NCBI RefSeq assembly: GCF_900114835.1
Contig: NZ_FOUJ01000007.1
Location: 1 to 64,000 of the forward strand
Direction of reading: 5' to 3'
DNA: 64,000 nt
Source: Methanolobus profundi
Lineage (GTDB): Archaea; Halobacteriota; Methanosarcinia; Methanosarcinales; Methanosarcinaceae
Both the position numbers and the translations under genes were made by a program. Positions 51,828 through 61,183 of the stretch are shown in pieces. The notes beneath the pieces were generated by a model that did not search any database, was not told the DNA's origin, and saw only the letters and a list, made by a program, of their open reading frames with translations. Numbering within the stretch: position 1 is the stretch's first letter; each line of letters opens with the position of its first letter.

Positions 51828-52364
51828 TTATAAATATTCAGATCTTAGCATTGAATGTATCATACTGTCATGGTATTGGCCATTCTTGAAAACGTGTTTT
51901 CTGAGGATGCCATCTCGTTTCAGTCCAAATCTTTCCAGTGTTCGTATGTGTTCTTCCCTGTAAACATAGGTCTCTGTAAATACCTTGTTTAAATTGAGCT
52001 GCCCAAATCCGTATTTTGAGAGCATTTTGAGGACTGCGAGAAGTGTTGTGTCATGTTTGATGCTATTGCGGTCAAGGTCGGTATCCAATAAAAAGGACAA
52101 TTCACCCCTTGATGATATGTAGTCGATATTGGTAAGGCCGCAATAACCAATAAACCTGTCATTCTCATCGATTATTGAAAAGAGGACTGAATCATTGTTG
52201 TTTGCAATAACATCCCAATATTTATCCTGATTCCTGTCGGTAAGGGGTTTCCATTGCCGGAGTACGGACATCTGTTCATTGCGCCATATTTTGATATTTT
52301 CCAGATCAGTGAATTCTATGTTTGATAAATATAAACCATCTGCTTCTAATATTCTCGCTCTCAC
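51828..52364 (-). CDS. GNAT acetyltransferase (PseH/SpsD-like)
   Basis: The 178-residue protein belongs to the RimJ/RimL-type GNAT family. The pattern LYLSNIEFTDLENIKIWRNEQ, FIGYCGLTNIDYISSRGELSFLL and TETYVYREEHIRTLERFGLKRDGILRKHV is shared with PseH, which acetylates the 4-amino group of the PseC product. Its place two genes after pseC supports this. No residue marks the substrate directly. It starts at GTG or ATG close to 52364, 47 bases after the cytidylyltransferase. Confidence 0.82.
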   Translation of the reverse strand: MRARILEADGLYLSNIEFTDLENIKIWRNEQMSVLRQWKPLTDRNQDKYWDVIANNNDSVLFSIIDENDRFIGYCGLTNIDYISSRGELSFLLDTDLDRNSIKHDTTLLAVLKMLSKYGFGQLNLNKVFTETYVYREEHIRTLERFGLKRDGILRKHVFKNGQYHDSMIHSMLRSEYL

Positions 52365-52411
52365 GATTCAGTCTCCTATTAATTTTACAAAAGAATATTA
52401 AATTCTTAATT

Positions 52412-53146
52412 TTAATGTACTGCTTTTTGCATAATATGTTCGTTAATTTTTATTAAATCCGGTCGTTTATTAAATAATTCTTGAATATGTTTTAGCAAAA
52501 ACATTTTTTTTGTGGGGTGCAGATGGCAGTATATCTCTGTGATCAACTCAAAATCTTCTGGTGTATCCAGTGTGAGTCGCAAATGACTTAGGTTCTCTTC
52601 ATTTGAAACATTGCACTGCTTAAAAATATCGGGATGTTCTCTTATATAAGGCGTAACATGCTCTCTTTCATAATCCTCTTTTGCTTCTTTCCATGCTTTT
52701 TCAAGTGCTTTAAATGTGAAAATTTCTGTATCCATCCCCCTTGGATATGTAAGTTCCAGAGTGTTAGAACAGTAATCACATCCGTTAGTCAGAAATTCTT
52801 CGATAACCTTATCTATTATAGTAGGATCTATCAATGGGCAATCTGATGTAATCCTGATAATGATATCAGCTTTTGCCTGTACAGCAGCTTTGTAATATCT
52901 GTCAAGGACGTCGTTCTCGCTTCCTCTTGCCACAGTTATTTTATTATTATATTGTCTAACTGTACTTTCTATAATGTCATTTTCCTCTCCATAAGGTATA
53001 GCAATGACAGTTTCATCAATTAGCATGGAGCTGGAAATTCGATCTATATCCCATAATATCACAGGTTTACCCAGAATAGTTTTCATTACCTTTCCTGGAA
53101 GGCGTGTGGATCCTATTCTTGCTTGAACAATTGCCACAATTTTCAT
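52412..53146 (-). CDS. SpsF/PseF-type CMP-nonulosonate cytidylyltransferase
   Basis: The 244 residues carry the nucleotidyltransferase signature VAIVQARIGSTRLPGKVM, ARGSENDVLDRYYKA and ITSDCPLIDP. This belongs to the SpsF branch, as in Bacillus subtilis spore-coat sugar synthesis, where it activates nonulosonic acids as CMP-sugars. The classic NeuA/PseF motif differs. Lying directly between pseC and the acetyltransferase, it most likely makes CMP-pseudaminic (or related) acid for a glycosyltransferase. Confidence 0.85.
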   Translation of the reverse strand: MKIVAIVQARIGSTRLPGKVMKTILGKPVILWDIDRISSSMLIDETVIAIPYGEENDIIESTVRQYNNKITVARGSENDVLDRYYKAAVQAKADIIIRITSDCPLIDPTIIDKVIEEFLTNGCDYCSNTLELTYPRGMDTEIFTFKALEKAWKEAKEDYEREHVTPYIREHPDIFKQCNVSNEENLSHLRLTLDTPEDFELITEIYCHLHPTKKMFLLKHIQELFNKRPDLIKINEHIMQKAVH

Positions 53147-53157
53147 ATTGACATCCT

Positions 53158-54297
53158 CTATCTCTTATTTTCGATAAAATCCAAAATTGACGATGTAATA
53201 TACTCTACATCCTTTTGTTCCATGTTTGGGTACAATGGCAGTGTAATTATTCTTTTAAATACATCTTCAGTTACAGGGTAATCTTTTTTGTTAAATCCAA
53301 AAGATTCTTGGTAGAAAGTATGTCTGTAAACAGGTATGTAATGAACATTTGTTCCAATGTTCTTTTCTTCTCGTAGGTGTTTGAAAAGTTCATCCCTGTC
53401 TATAGTTTCTTCAAGCAGAATCGTATATAAGTGCCATCCATGTAGGATACCATCCTTGGTGGAGGGAAGACTTATTGATTCCATGTCATGGAATCGTTCC
53501 TGATAGTATGAAGATATATTGTTCCTTCTTTCTATAAAATGGTCTATCTTCTTTAGCTGGGATATTCCCAGAGCCGCCTGGATATCGGTCATGCGATAAT
53601 TACGTCCAAGCATTTTCATATCATATGCCCATTCGGCATTAGGACCGTAGCGGGATATTGCATCTCTGTCTATCCCATGATTATGAAGCATCCTTGCTTT
53701 TTTTGCCAGTTCCGGATCATTTGTAACTAATGCTCCTCCTTCTCCTGTGGTTATAGGTTTGACCGGGTGGAAACTGAATACCGTAAAGTCTGCATAATTT
53801 CCAACTTTTTTTCCGTGGTAGCTAGCTCCAAAGGAATGGCATGCGTCTTCAATCAAATAGAGGTCATGTTCATTTGCGATATCCTGTATCTCTTCTATGT
53901 CGCAGGGATGTCCAGCATAATCCACATATATTATTGCTTTAGTTTTAGGTGTGATCTTCTTTTCAATATCTTCTGGGTCGATATTGCGTGTTTCTATTTC
54001 GATGTCTGCAAAAACGGGTTTCAATGCATTATAAAGAAGTGCATTGCTGGTTGCAGCGAATGTGAATGGAGTCGTAATTACTTCTGAATCCTTCGGCATG
54101 TCCAATGAAGCCACAGCAACATCCAAAGCACTGGTACCGCTATTCATTGCTACAGCATGTCTGCATCCTATGTAGTCACAGATTTTCTTCTCAAATTCGG
54201 ATATTTTTGGTCCAGTAGTTAACCAATCGCTTTTAAGAACCTTTATTACTTCTTCGATATCTTCATTGTCTATCGTCTGATGTCCGTAAGGAATCAT
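53158..54297 (-). CDS. pseC: UDP-4-amino-4,6-dideoxy-N-acetyl-altrosamine transaminase
   Basis: This PLP-dependent DegT/DnrJ/EryC1 aminotransferase converts the PseB 4-keto product to the 4-amino sugar. The 379 residues include MNSGTSALDVAVASL, TTPFTFAATSNA, EDACHSFGASY and the PLP lysine K180 in FSFHPVKPITTGEGG, a form typical of PseC. It overlaps the cupin gene by four bases and is followed by the cytidylyltransferase after 11 bases. Confidence 0.93.
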   Translation of the reverse strand: MIPYGHQTIDNEDIEEVIKVLKSDWLTTGPKISEFEKKICDYIGCRHAVAMNSGTSALDVAVASLDMPKDSEVITTPFTFAATSNALLYNALKPVFADIEIETRNIDPEDIEKKITPKTKAIIYVDYAGHPCDIEEIQDIANEHDLYLIEDACHSFGASYHGKKVGNYADFTVFSFHPVKPITTGEGGALVTNDPELAKKARMLHNHGIDRDAISRYGPNAEWAYDMKMLGRNYRMTDIQAALGISQLKKIDHFIERRNNISSYYQERFHDMESISLPSTKDGILHGWHLYTILLEETIDRDELFKHLREEKNIGTNVHYIPVYRHTFYQESFGFNKKDYPVTEDVFKRIITLPLYPNMEQKDVEYITSSILDFIENKR

Positions 54298-54701
54298 AAT
54301 GCAACCTCATAGGGAATTGTATCTTCTTTATCCTCTGGATTCTTGCTGAATACTATAACGCTTGCTTCACCCTTCGAAATATTCTTTAACGCATGGGCAA
54401 CACATGGCTTGATATGGATTATTTCATAAGTATCTGATGTTGAATCCATAACTATTTCTTCGTATTTTCCTGAAACAACATCTTTTAAGCATAATTTGAT
54501 TGTTCCCGCAGCAAGAGCTAACCATTCCTCTTTTTTTAGGTGATAATGATTGGCTCTGGTCTTCATGGGTTCGATGGACACTACATAAGTATGTACACAA
54601 TTGAATGGTTCATCTACATAGTTCATCGATATTATCTCAGAGAGCCATCCATCCATCCTTTTATGTTTGACACGTGTCAATTTGTCGTATATCGGTGGCA
54701 T
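54294..54701 (-). CDS. Cupin protein of sugar synthesis (WxcM/FdtA/CapF C-terminal-like)
   Basis: This 135-residue single cupin has motif 1 RANHYHLKKEEWLALAAG and motif 2 IKPCVAHALKNISKGEASVIVF. Related domains are sugar 3,4-ketoisomerases or the C-terminal domain of CapF, which act on 4-keto nucleotide sugars such as the PseB product. It starts one base after pseB and overlaps pseC. It could epimerise or isomerise the keto-sugar before transamination, or simply stabilise the complex. Confidence 0.8.
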   Translation of the reverse strand: MPPIYDKLTRVKHKRMDGWLSEIISMNYVDEPFNCVHTYVVSIEPMKTRANHYHLKKEEWLALAAGTIKLCLKDVVSGKYEEIVMDSTSDTYEIIHIKPCVAHALKNISKGEASVIVFSKNPEDKEDTIPYEVAL

Positions 54702-54702
54702 A

Positions 54703-55686
54703 CTACAACATTCTTTTCAGTTCATCACTTGTTAGCCATTTGTCGTTGATGTCACTAGAGTACCGGTAGTTTTCAGGGAGGCTCTTTCCAGAAAGAGTAT
54801 TTTCTTTTTTCCAGAATGAGAACTCTGGTTCGATAACAAAATGTTCTGCGAACTCTTTTGTATGTCTTGATTCATCTTCTGTTATCATTATCTCGTGTAG
54901 TTTTTCTCCTGGTCTGATTCCAGTGAATTTTTTTGTTGCTTCAGGAGCGATTGCATCTGCTAGATCACTTATTTTCATACTGGGTATTTTCGGGATGAAA
55001 ATCTCTCCTCCTTGCATTCTTTGTATAGAGTTCAGTACAAAACGTATACCTTGGTCAAGAGTTAACCAGAAACGTGTCATCCTTTCATCAGTGATTGTTA
55101 GAATACCCTCTTTTTTCTGTTCATTAAACAATGGAATCACGCTTCCACGGCTACCTATGACATTCCCATATCTGACACAACTGAATCGTGTTCTGCCTTT
55201 TCCTGTATAAGTATTACCTTGAATAAACATTTTTTCTGCAACCATTTTTGTCGCCCCATAAAGGTTTACAGGGTGAACGGCTTTGTCTGTGCTTATCGCC
55301 ATCACTTTTTCAACGGCATTGTCAATGGCTGCATCAATGACATTGACAGAGCCATCAATATTTGTCTTTACAGCCTCTATGGGGTTGTACTCGCAAGCTG
55401 GAACCTGTTTTAATGCTGCAGCATGTATAACGATATCAATCCCATTCATTGCACGATAGAGTCTGTCCCTATCCCTAACGTCGCCAATCAGGAATCTGAG
55501 ACGTTTATCACTAAATTCCTGTTTCATTTGATATTGATTAAATTCTCCTCTAGAATATATTCTCAAGCTATTTGGATTACATTCACTAAGTACAATTTCA
55601 GTGAATTTTTTACCAAAAGAACCGGTTCCACCTGTGAGGAGAATATTTTTACCTTCAAATAAAGATGCATCAGTTTCTAATTGCAT
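54703..55686 (-). CDS. pseB: UDP-GlcNAc 4,6-dehydratase (inverting)
   Basis: This SDR enzyme performs the first step of pseudaminic acid synthesis. The 327 residues show the NAD motif TGGTGSFG (G19-G25), YSRGEFNQYQM, HAAALKQVPACEYNP, STDKAVHP (D134, K135) and the catalytic Y143-x3-K147 in NLYGATK. SRGE and STDKA mark the inverting PseB/FlaA1 branch. It is the first gene after a 225-base gap with minus-strand TATA-like sequence (about 55735-55745), so it probably begins the transcript that runs through pseC and beyond. Confidence 0.94.
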   Translation of the reverse strand: MQLETDASLFEGKNILLTGGTGSFGKKFTEIVLSECNPNSLRIYSRGEFNQYQMKQEFSDKRLRFLIGDVRDRDRLYRAMNGIDIVIHAAALKQVPACEYNPIEAVKTNIDGSVNVIDAAIDNAVEKVMAISTDKAVHPVNLYGATKMVAEKMFIQGNTYTGKGRTRFSCVRYGNVIGSRGSVIPLFNEQKKEGILTITDERMTRFWLTLDQGIRFVLNSIQRMQGGEIFIPKIPSMKISDLADAIAPEATKKFTGIRPGEKLHEIMITEDESRHTKEFAEHFVIEPEFSFWKKENTLSGKSLPENYRYSSDINDKWLTSDELKRML

Positions 55687-55911
55687 GTTTCTACCATCTC
55701 TGGATTATGAATATATCACTTATTATGGATATTTTATTATATAAAGTTCGGTTTGAAAGGACATTGCTTCCTATGGGCAAATTCCCTGCATAATATAGGG
55801 TTTGAGAGCAATACAAATATCATTAGTATATAATATAAATATTGTTGAATGGATTTACTCTTTAAGAGCATATGGGTATATGTTTAAAGAGAAAGTGACA
55901 AAACCAAATAG

Positions 55912-57198
55912 TTACCATGTAAAACTTTCCTTTAGTGTGATAAGTGAATTTTCAATGGTACATTCATTGCGTAATTTCAGGATGTTATTTCTAAATTTCT
56001 GGAATTCAGGCTGATATGAATCATAATTTTCAATAATATTTTCCATTTTGCACACAAATTCATCAAGGCTGCTACAACGGATTCCTATTGGATTTTCGTT
56101 TCTGTTAAAGGCGTTGATGCAGTCATTGTCAAAATGCAGGATTGGTTTTGTATAAGACAATGATTCAAGAATCGACCCCGTACAACTAAGTCTATAACGT
56201 GTTTTGTCGTATAATATCAAGAAAGCATCAATATCTTCAGCATACTTTTCCATTTCATTTCTGTCAAGTCTTTTTCCAGGGCTCGGGCATGTGACATTCA
56301 GAAATTCGGAAGTACCTCTGTTATCCATTCCAATTATTCGGATTTCATAATTGTTTTTTAGATTCTTCTGTGAAAGCTTAACCAGTATATTGTGCAATAT
56401 CAATGGGTTTCCATAGCCAAATATTGCAAATTTAACGTATTCATTCTCTGGCTGTTTAGAAGGTTGTCTGAAAACTGTAGGAAGGATAACTGTATACATA
56501 TTCATTTCCTTTACGTTCAGATACCTTGCAGCATTTTCAATAATATGGGTTGACAATGCGATATATCTGTAGTCTGCTGAATGTTTCCAGAGCATCATTT
56601 TTCGGTCCGTGAATACTTTTTTCAACATTAACTGCCAAGGCATAAACTTATTAAAAAAAGATGCAAAAACATGAGGTAACTCTGCGATTTTTACATGTCT
56701 GAGTATTCGAAGCTTATATTTGATATCATTCTGATTTTTTATCTTTTTAATCGGCAATGATAGGGGGTCTGGTTTATCATTTTCATTTGCAACAGTATCA
56801 AAGCTTCCATGAAGGACGAAAGTGAATTTCATTTCATGGTAATCACTCTTTCTCTTCAACTGTTTTAGAGCATAGAGAATTACAGGATTAAATGAAAAGA
56901 AGAAAATTTTGTTTACTTTTACCTCAATTGCATCTTTTAATATTCTATCAAAAGGCGAGTAATATTTGACTATTCCCCTTATACTATACAGGTTTCTGAA
57001 TTTGACAGGAATATATTCGATGTTATCAATAATAATTGCATCATGGTCTAATATATTCTTTATTGCCTCAATATGTGTTATATCTGCATAGAATCTGATT
57101 GTTTCCTGCGGATAAGCTAAGTGTAGTCCATAAATAAAACCACTGTTGACCTTTTCATGAGTTGACCCTCTGGCAATAGGTTCGCAGATTATAATCAT
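55912..57198 (-). CDS. Putative GT-B glycosyltransferase
   Basis: The 428 residues look like a GT4-type GT-B enzyme. The N-terminal half has IICEPIARGSTHEKVNSGFI, KIFFFSFNPVILYALKQL and FTFVLHGSFDTVANEND. The C-terminal half shows VKFAIFGYGNP, IRIIGMDNRGTSEFL and an acceptor/donor loop CTGSILESLSYTKPILHFDN, equivalent to the E-x7-E region. No membrane helix is seen. The sugar donor is unknown. Its start overlaps the previous gene by four bases. Confidence 0.75.
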   Translation of the reverse strand: MIIICEPIARGSTHEKVNSGFIYGLHLAYPQETIRFYADITHIEAIKNILDHDAIIIDNIEYIPVKFRNLYSIRGIVKYYSPFDRILKDAIEVKVNKIFFFSFNPVILYALKQLKRKSDYHEMKFTFVLHGSFDTVANENDKPDPLSLPIKKIKNQNDIKYKLRILRHVKIAELPHVFASFFNKFMPWQLMLKKVFTDRKMMLWKHSADYRYIALSTHIIENAARYLNVKEMNMYTVILPTVFRQPSKQPENEYVKFAIFGYGNPLILHNILVKLSQKNLKNNYEIRIIGMDNRGTSEFLNVTCPSPGKRLDRNEMEKYAEDIDAFLILYDKTRYRLSCTGSILESLSYTKPILHFDNDCINAFNRNENPIGIRCSSLDEFVCKMENIIENYDSYQPEFQKFRNNILKLRNECTIENSLITLKESFTW

Positions 57199-58070
57199 TG
57201 TGTCTCCATCATCATGTCTGCCAGTTCATGGAAGCCAACATTTTGTTTCCAGCCAATACTCTTTATTAATTCAGGATTGCTAACTAATATTTTGTAATCG
57301 GGGACAAAATCGTTATCAATTATCACGTGGTCTTCCCATTTCTTGTTGATTCTTTTAAAGCAGTATTCTACCCATTCACGAATGCTATGGGTTCTCCCAC
57401 ATCCTATTGTTGCCTCAAATATTGTGTCCTGGTTTATCAATGTCCAGACAGCTTCAATCACATCGCCTGCATAATTAAATTCCTTTTTGACATCAATATT
57501 TCCAAGCATGAGTTTTTCAGTACTACCTTTTGCAATTCGTTTTACTGAGTTTACAACTTTTTGGTTTACATGTCTCTCGGATCTTAGGGGGCTGTCGTGG
57601 TTAAAAAAATATCCAACATAAACCTTTAAATTAAAGGCTGAACGATAATATCTACCGGCATAAACAGATTGAATGCGGGATACAGAATATGGGCTGTTTG
57701 CCTCAAAAGGTGTTTGTTCATCGATAGGTAATCCTTCGTTTTTAAACTGCATGGCACTACCTGATAAAAACACCTTGGCTGTTGGACAATGTAATCGGAC
57801 ACATTCCAGAATATTAAGGGTACCTGTGCTTATTGAATTGTGATTTTCAAACAGTGCTGAATGAGCTGTAGTAGAATTGGCTGCAAAATGAAAAATGTAG
57901 TCTGGTTGGTGACTTGTTATTACCTGTTCTACAAAAGAATAATCTGCGACATCTCCTTTAAAATCACCATGGGTGCGGGATATTCCGATTACATCAACTT
58001 TTTTATTGACAAGTAGCTTTGACAGATAATGTCCATCTTGTCCTTTAGCGCCAAATATTATTGCTTTCAT
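57195..58070 (-). CDS. GDP-mannose 4,6-dehydratase-like SDR with altered YxxxK
   Basis: The 291 residues start at ATG 58070, which overlaps the FkbM gene stop as ATGA. The sequence resembles GMD: AIIFGAKGQDGHYLSKLL, HFAANSTTAHSAL, SGSAMQFKNEGLPIDE, FFNHDSPLRSERHVNQKV, MLGNIDVKKEFNYAGDVIEA. The catalytic Y-x3-K of the family reads NSPYSVSR here (Y128, R132), so the conserved lysine is arginine. It is also shorter than Gmd at 62687-63721. It may be a specialised epimerase/reductase, for example an RMD-like 4-reductase acting on the Gmd product, or weakly active. Confidence 0.82.
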   Translation of the reverse strand: MKAIIFGAKGQDGHYLSKLLVNKKVDVIGISRTHGDFKGDVADYSFVEQVITSHQPDYIFHFAANSTTAHSALFENHNSISTGTLNILECVRLHCPTAKVFLSGSAMQFKNEGLPIDEQTPFEANSPYSVSRIQSVYAGRYYRSAFNLKVYVGYFFNHDSPLRSERHVNQKVVNSVKRIAKGSTEKLMLGNIDVKKEFNYAGDVIEAVWTLINQDTIFEATIGCGRTHSIREWVEYCFKRINKKWEDHVIIDNDFVPDYKILVSNPELIKSIGWKQNVGFHELADMMMETQ

Positions 58071-58867
58071 ATATTCTCTTGATGCCATTTTTGAGTGGAT
58101 ATATCATATATCTGATGATTGACAAATTTCTTTTGAATCCAAAAAGAATCAGATTGGATGCCATCTTCCTGTAATTCAAAATGAATTAATTGAAAATCAT
58201 TATCTAAAAGCATATTCGATATGTGTGTCCATGTCTTTTGTCCAACCCATATTGGTATATATTCCGATTCGAGTTGAATTGCTTTTACCCTCTTAAGTTC
58301 ATTACCAAAACCATTCAAAACTTCGTAAGCTGCCCCTTCAACATCAATTTTCAGAAAATCTATTTCATCAATATTATTGATCTCAAAAAAGTCATCCATC
58401 CTTATTGTCTCGACTTCAACATCGAAATAGTCATCTTCCTTATTAAATTTATGTTTCTTTAACGAAGAAATACCAGTGTTTGAAGATTCTAATTTAATTG
58501 CATGAAATGTGATCTTTTCATTTTTATCTGAAATAGCTAATGGATAGCAATTAAATGAAAAGTATCTTTCAGCCTCTGCTATTATTTCTGGGTGTGGCTC
58601 GAAAATATACACGTCGGAGTTTTCCAATCCAAATCTTTTCCTCAAAAATTCAGCATCCTGTCCATAATTCGCACCAATCTCAAAAATATTACTTGGTTTA
58701 AAAGTGGCAATTCTATCAATGTAATCTGCAATGAGTGCCAAATAAGAGGCACTAAATTTAGGAGCATACTTTATTTTCTTTGTTTTGTATATTCCAAGTT
58801 TAACATATATGCTGGTGCCGGTTATCTTTTCAATAAAAGAATGTAAGTTGTTGGTAAATTTACGCAT
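58067..58867 (-). CDS. FkbM-family methyltransferase
   Basis: I start at ATG 58867, seven bases behind AAGGG; the frame extends to a TTG at 58912. The 266 residues contain the FkbM core: NIFEIGANYGQDAEFLRKRF, VYIFEPHPEIIAEA, NIDEIDFLKIDVEGAAYEVLNGFG, KAIQLES. These SAM-dependent enzymes usually O-methylate sugar hydroxyls. Its place among sugar genes fits O-methylation of a surface glycan. Confidence 0.85.
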   Translation of the reverse strand: MRKFTNNLHSFIEKITGTSIYVKLGIYKTKKIKYAPKFSASYLALIADYIDRIATFKPSNIFEIGANYGQDAEFLRKRFGLENSDVYIFEPHPEIIAEAERYFSFNCYPLAISDKNEKITFHAIKLESSNTGISSLKKHKFNKEDDYFDVEVETIRMDDFFEINNIDEIDFLKIDVEGAAYEVLNGFGNELKRVKAIQLESEYIPIWVGQKTWTHISNMLLDNDFQLIHFELQEDGIQSDSFWIQKKFVNHQIYDISTQKWHQENI

Positions 58868-58908
58868 AAGGATTCCCTTGCTTACTATTTTTATTACCTC
58901 TTCAGTTC

Positions 58909-60150
58909 TCAAACAATCTCTATTTTAGGGAGAGGGAAAATGAACTTGCCACCACGCTCCATATATTCTTTTTCACGTTCCAATATACTATCTTTAAAAT
59001 GCCATGGTAGCACTAAAAAATAGTCTGGTTTCGTTTCCATTGCCTCTTTTTCAGAAACTATCGGAATGTTAGTACCTGGTGTGAACGAACCGAATTTATC
59101 TTCATTTACTTCTGCAATACAAGGTATATGCCTAGTTGTTAAATCACAGAATTGAAGCAATACGTTTCCTTTTGTACTGGCACCATATCCAAGTATCTTT
59201 TTACCATCTGCTACTAGAGAATCGATAAGTTCAGTAAGTTCTTTCCTATGCTGGAATACTCTTTCTGCAAAATCAAGGTACGGTTTTGGAGTATCTAATC
59301 CCATCTCTTCTTCCTGCTTAAGAACCCTATCAATAACTGTTAAATTTGATTTGTATGGGGCATTTTCTTTGCATGCTGTCACTGCAAAACTTCCACCATT
59401 GATTTGGTTCATCTCAACATCGATAATTCTCAATCCACAGTTTTGAAGCATATTCTTTATGACTTTTAATGAGTAATATTCCAAATGTTCATGGCAAATA
59501 GTATCATATGAGTTGTTTTGGAGCATGCTAGGCATATAACTTTGTTCAAAATGCCATACTCCATCGTCTTCAAGAACATTTCCAATATCCTTTACAAATG
59601 ATGCCGGTTCTTCCAGATCATAGAACATAGCAATGGATGTTATTATCTTTGCTTTTTTATCAGGGAATTTATCCATGAAAGTTGCAGCTGAAAAGAAGTC
59701 CGGGATCAGAGTTATATCATCGGTATAATATTGCTTAAATTTTTTTCCTGTAGGGTCAATTCCTACTTTTTGGAATTTACCTTTATAGGCCTTAAGTGAA
59801 GTTGCATCATTACTCCCGATATCAATTACAAGTTCATCCTCATTTGGTTTTGCTAGTTGTTCTAAAGTTTGGATCTTTTGTTGCAGATGTTTCACCATCG
59901 AAACATTAAGACCCGAACGGTAACCATAATTATCGCCATACATCTCCTCTAAACTATATGACTGTTTCATTTGTAATAAACCACTATCAGGACACCATAC
60001 AAGGTCTATTGGTCCCTTCGTAATTAACTCATCAGGGGAGTTTGGGAACACACCTGTAAGGTATTGATCTCCAAGTGACAATACCGTGATAAGATTTCTG
60101 CTACCACTAATGCGGCATTTTTCAATTTCTGTATACATTTTACCTGCCAT
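58909..60150 (-). CDS. Sugar C-methyltransferase-type SAM enzyme
   Basis: The 413 residues follow the TylC3/NDP-hexose C-methyltransferase architecture. An N-terminal zinc-binding region (CRISGSRNLITVLSLG, then VWCPDSGLLQ) comes first. Then a Rossmann core follows YGDNYGYRSGLNVSM and contains LVIDIGSNDATSLK, and EHLEYYSLKVIKNMLQ closes it. A C-terminal Methyltransf_14-like domain has KKILGYGASTKGNVLLQF. The usual CxxC pair at the N-terminus is reduced to one Cys (CRIS). The enzyme would methylate a keto-sugar at carbon, giving a branched sugar. A 4-keto substrate from Gmd is plausible. Confidence 0.83.
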   Translation of the reverse strand: MAGKMYTEIEKCRISGSRNLITVLSLGDQYLTGVFPNSPDELITKGPIDLVWCPDSGLLQMKQSYSLEEMYGDNYGYRSGLNVSMVKHLQQKIQTLEQLAKPNEDELVIDIGSNDATSLKAYKGKFQKVGIDPTGKKFKQYYTDDITLIPDFFSAATFMDKFPDKKAKIITSIAMFYDLEEPASFVKDIGNVLEDDGVWHFEQSYMPSMLQNNSYDTICHEHLEYYSLKVIKNMLQNCGLRIIDVEMNQINGGSFAVTACKENAPYKSNLTVIDRVLKQEEEMGLDTPKPYLDFAERVFQHRKELTELIDSLVADGKKILGYGASTKGNVLLQFCDLTTRHIPCIAEVNEDKFGSFTPGTNIPIVSEKEAMETKPDYFLVLPWHFKDSILEREKEYMERGGKFIFPLPKIEIV

Positions 60151-60156
60151 TCATAT

Positions 60157-61098
60157 TTAGTTGGATATATATCTTGCTCTAAATTTTACTAATAAAGTCA
60201 ATGGTTTCCTGAACAGTGATCTTATTATTTTATACAATAGTTGTCTGATTTCTTTTAGTGAAAGTTCGTATATGTCTCCATCCTCATAAGAAACAACACC
60301 ATCCCATCTAGAATAATTTGAATTTATCACAATACCAAGGTAGCCTCTTGCAATATCATCTAGAGTAATGCCTTTTTGTAAGTATTCAATATGGTGGTTC
60401 TTATGGTGGAAATATTTAAAAATGTGTTCTCTGAATTGTATGTCAATAGTTTTATCTTTTTGAAGCCACATGTTGTACCAAGAATACTCATAAGGTGATA
60501 TCTCTATCAAATCTTTATACGTTAAGTTGTTTGGCACGAGGTATTTATTGTGTAGTGATTCCAGGACTTTACAGGAAAGTATTGCAAAACCATGACATGT
60601 TAGCATTCTTTTATCAACAAGACCAATCTCTTTTTGTATTGTACGGATTAATTTCTCTCTTTCCACCCAGTATTTTTTGTAGTACTCTGGCTCTACTGCT
60701 AATTCATTATCTTCAACAAGGATTGTGTATGGAGTATCGGAATCATACATAAAATCAGAGATGTAAAAATCCCGGACAAATTGTCCATCAGAATCCATGC
60801 AAAAATAATTCTCGCATAATTTTTTTTCCCAGAAAGCAAGCTTAATGATTTCCTGATTGATATACCCTAATCTAATGCCATGGATACTGTTGTGAGCTAA
60901 ATTCTTTGTTATTGCCTCTTCCGTGAATAATTCAATACCATCATCGACGAATTTTTGAAATGCTGTTATATCAGAAGATGGAGTGACAATATACAATGGT
61001 ATTTTATCTCTGTTATATTTCTTGTAGTTTGGTATTAACCGTTCTACATATTCGATATCCTTAATATATGTCACAAGCAAAATTGCAATTTTATGCAT
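60157..61098 (-). CDS. Putative glycosyltransferase (DUF6492-like)
   Basis: The 313 residues begin KIAILLVTYIKDIEYVERLIPNYKK (in part), like a GT-A fold, with a DxD in FCMDSDGQFVRDFYISDF. The middle contains CHGFAILSCKVLESL and the end is very basic (LFRKPLTLLVKFRARYISN), perhaps membrane-associated. DUF6492 proteins share the DSD element and the same length. Donor and acceptor are unknown. It lies six bases upstream of the C-methyltransferase gene. Confidence 0.72.
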   Translation of the reverse strand: MHKIAILLVTYIKDIEYVERLIPNYKKYNRDKIPLYIVTPSSDITAFQKFVDDGIELFTEEAITKNLAHNSIHGIRLGYINQEIIKLAFWEKKLCENYFCMDSDGQFVRDFYISDFMYDSDTPYTILVEDNELAVEPEYYKKYWVEREKLIRTIQKEIGLVDKRMLTCHGFAILSCKVLESLHNKYLVPNNLTYKDLIEISPYEYSWYNMWLQKDKTIDIQFREHIFKYFHHKNHHIEYLQKGITLDDIARGYLGIVINSNYSRWDGVVSYEDGDIYELSLKEIRQLLYKIIRSLFRKPLTLLVKFRARYISN

Positions 61099-61183
61099 CT
61101 ATACTCCCTTAAGTTGTTAAATCTTAAATATTCTATGTATTTTTAAACGATGTATTATTTAAATGATATTAATATTTAGTATT

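Noticed and set aside
55802-56014. A 70-residue plus-strand frame in the gap before the GT-B gene
   Set aside because: It is mostly antisense to the glycosyltransferase 3' end and lies in AT-rich spacer, with no ribosome site.
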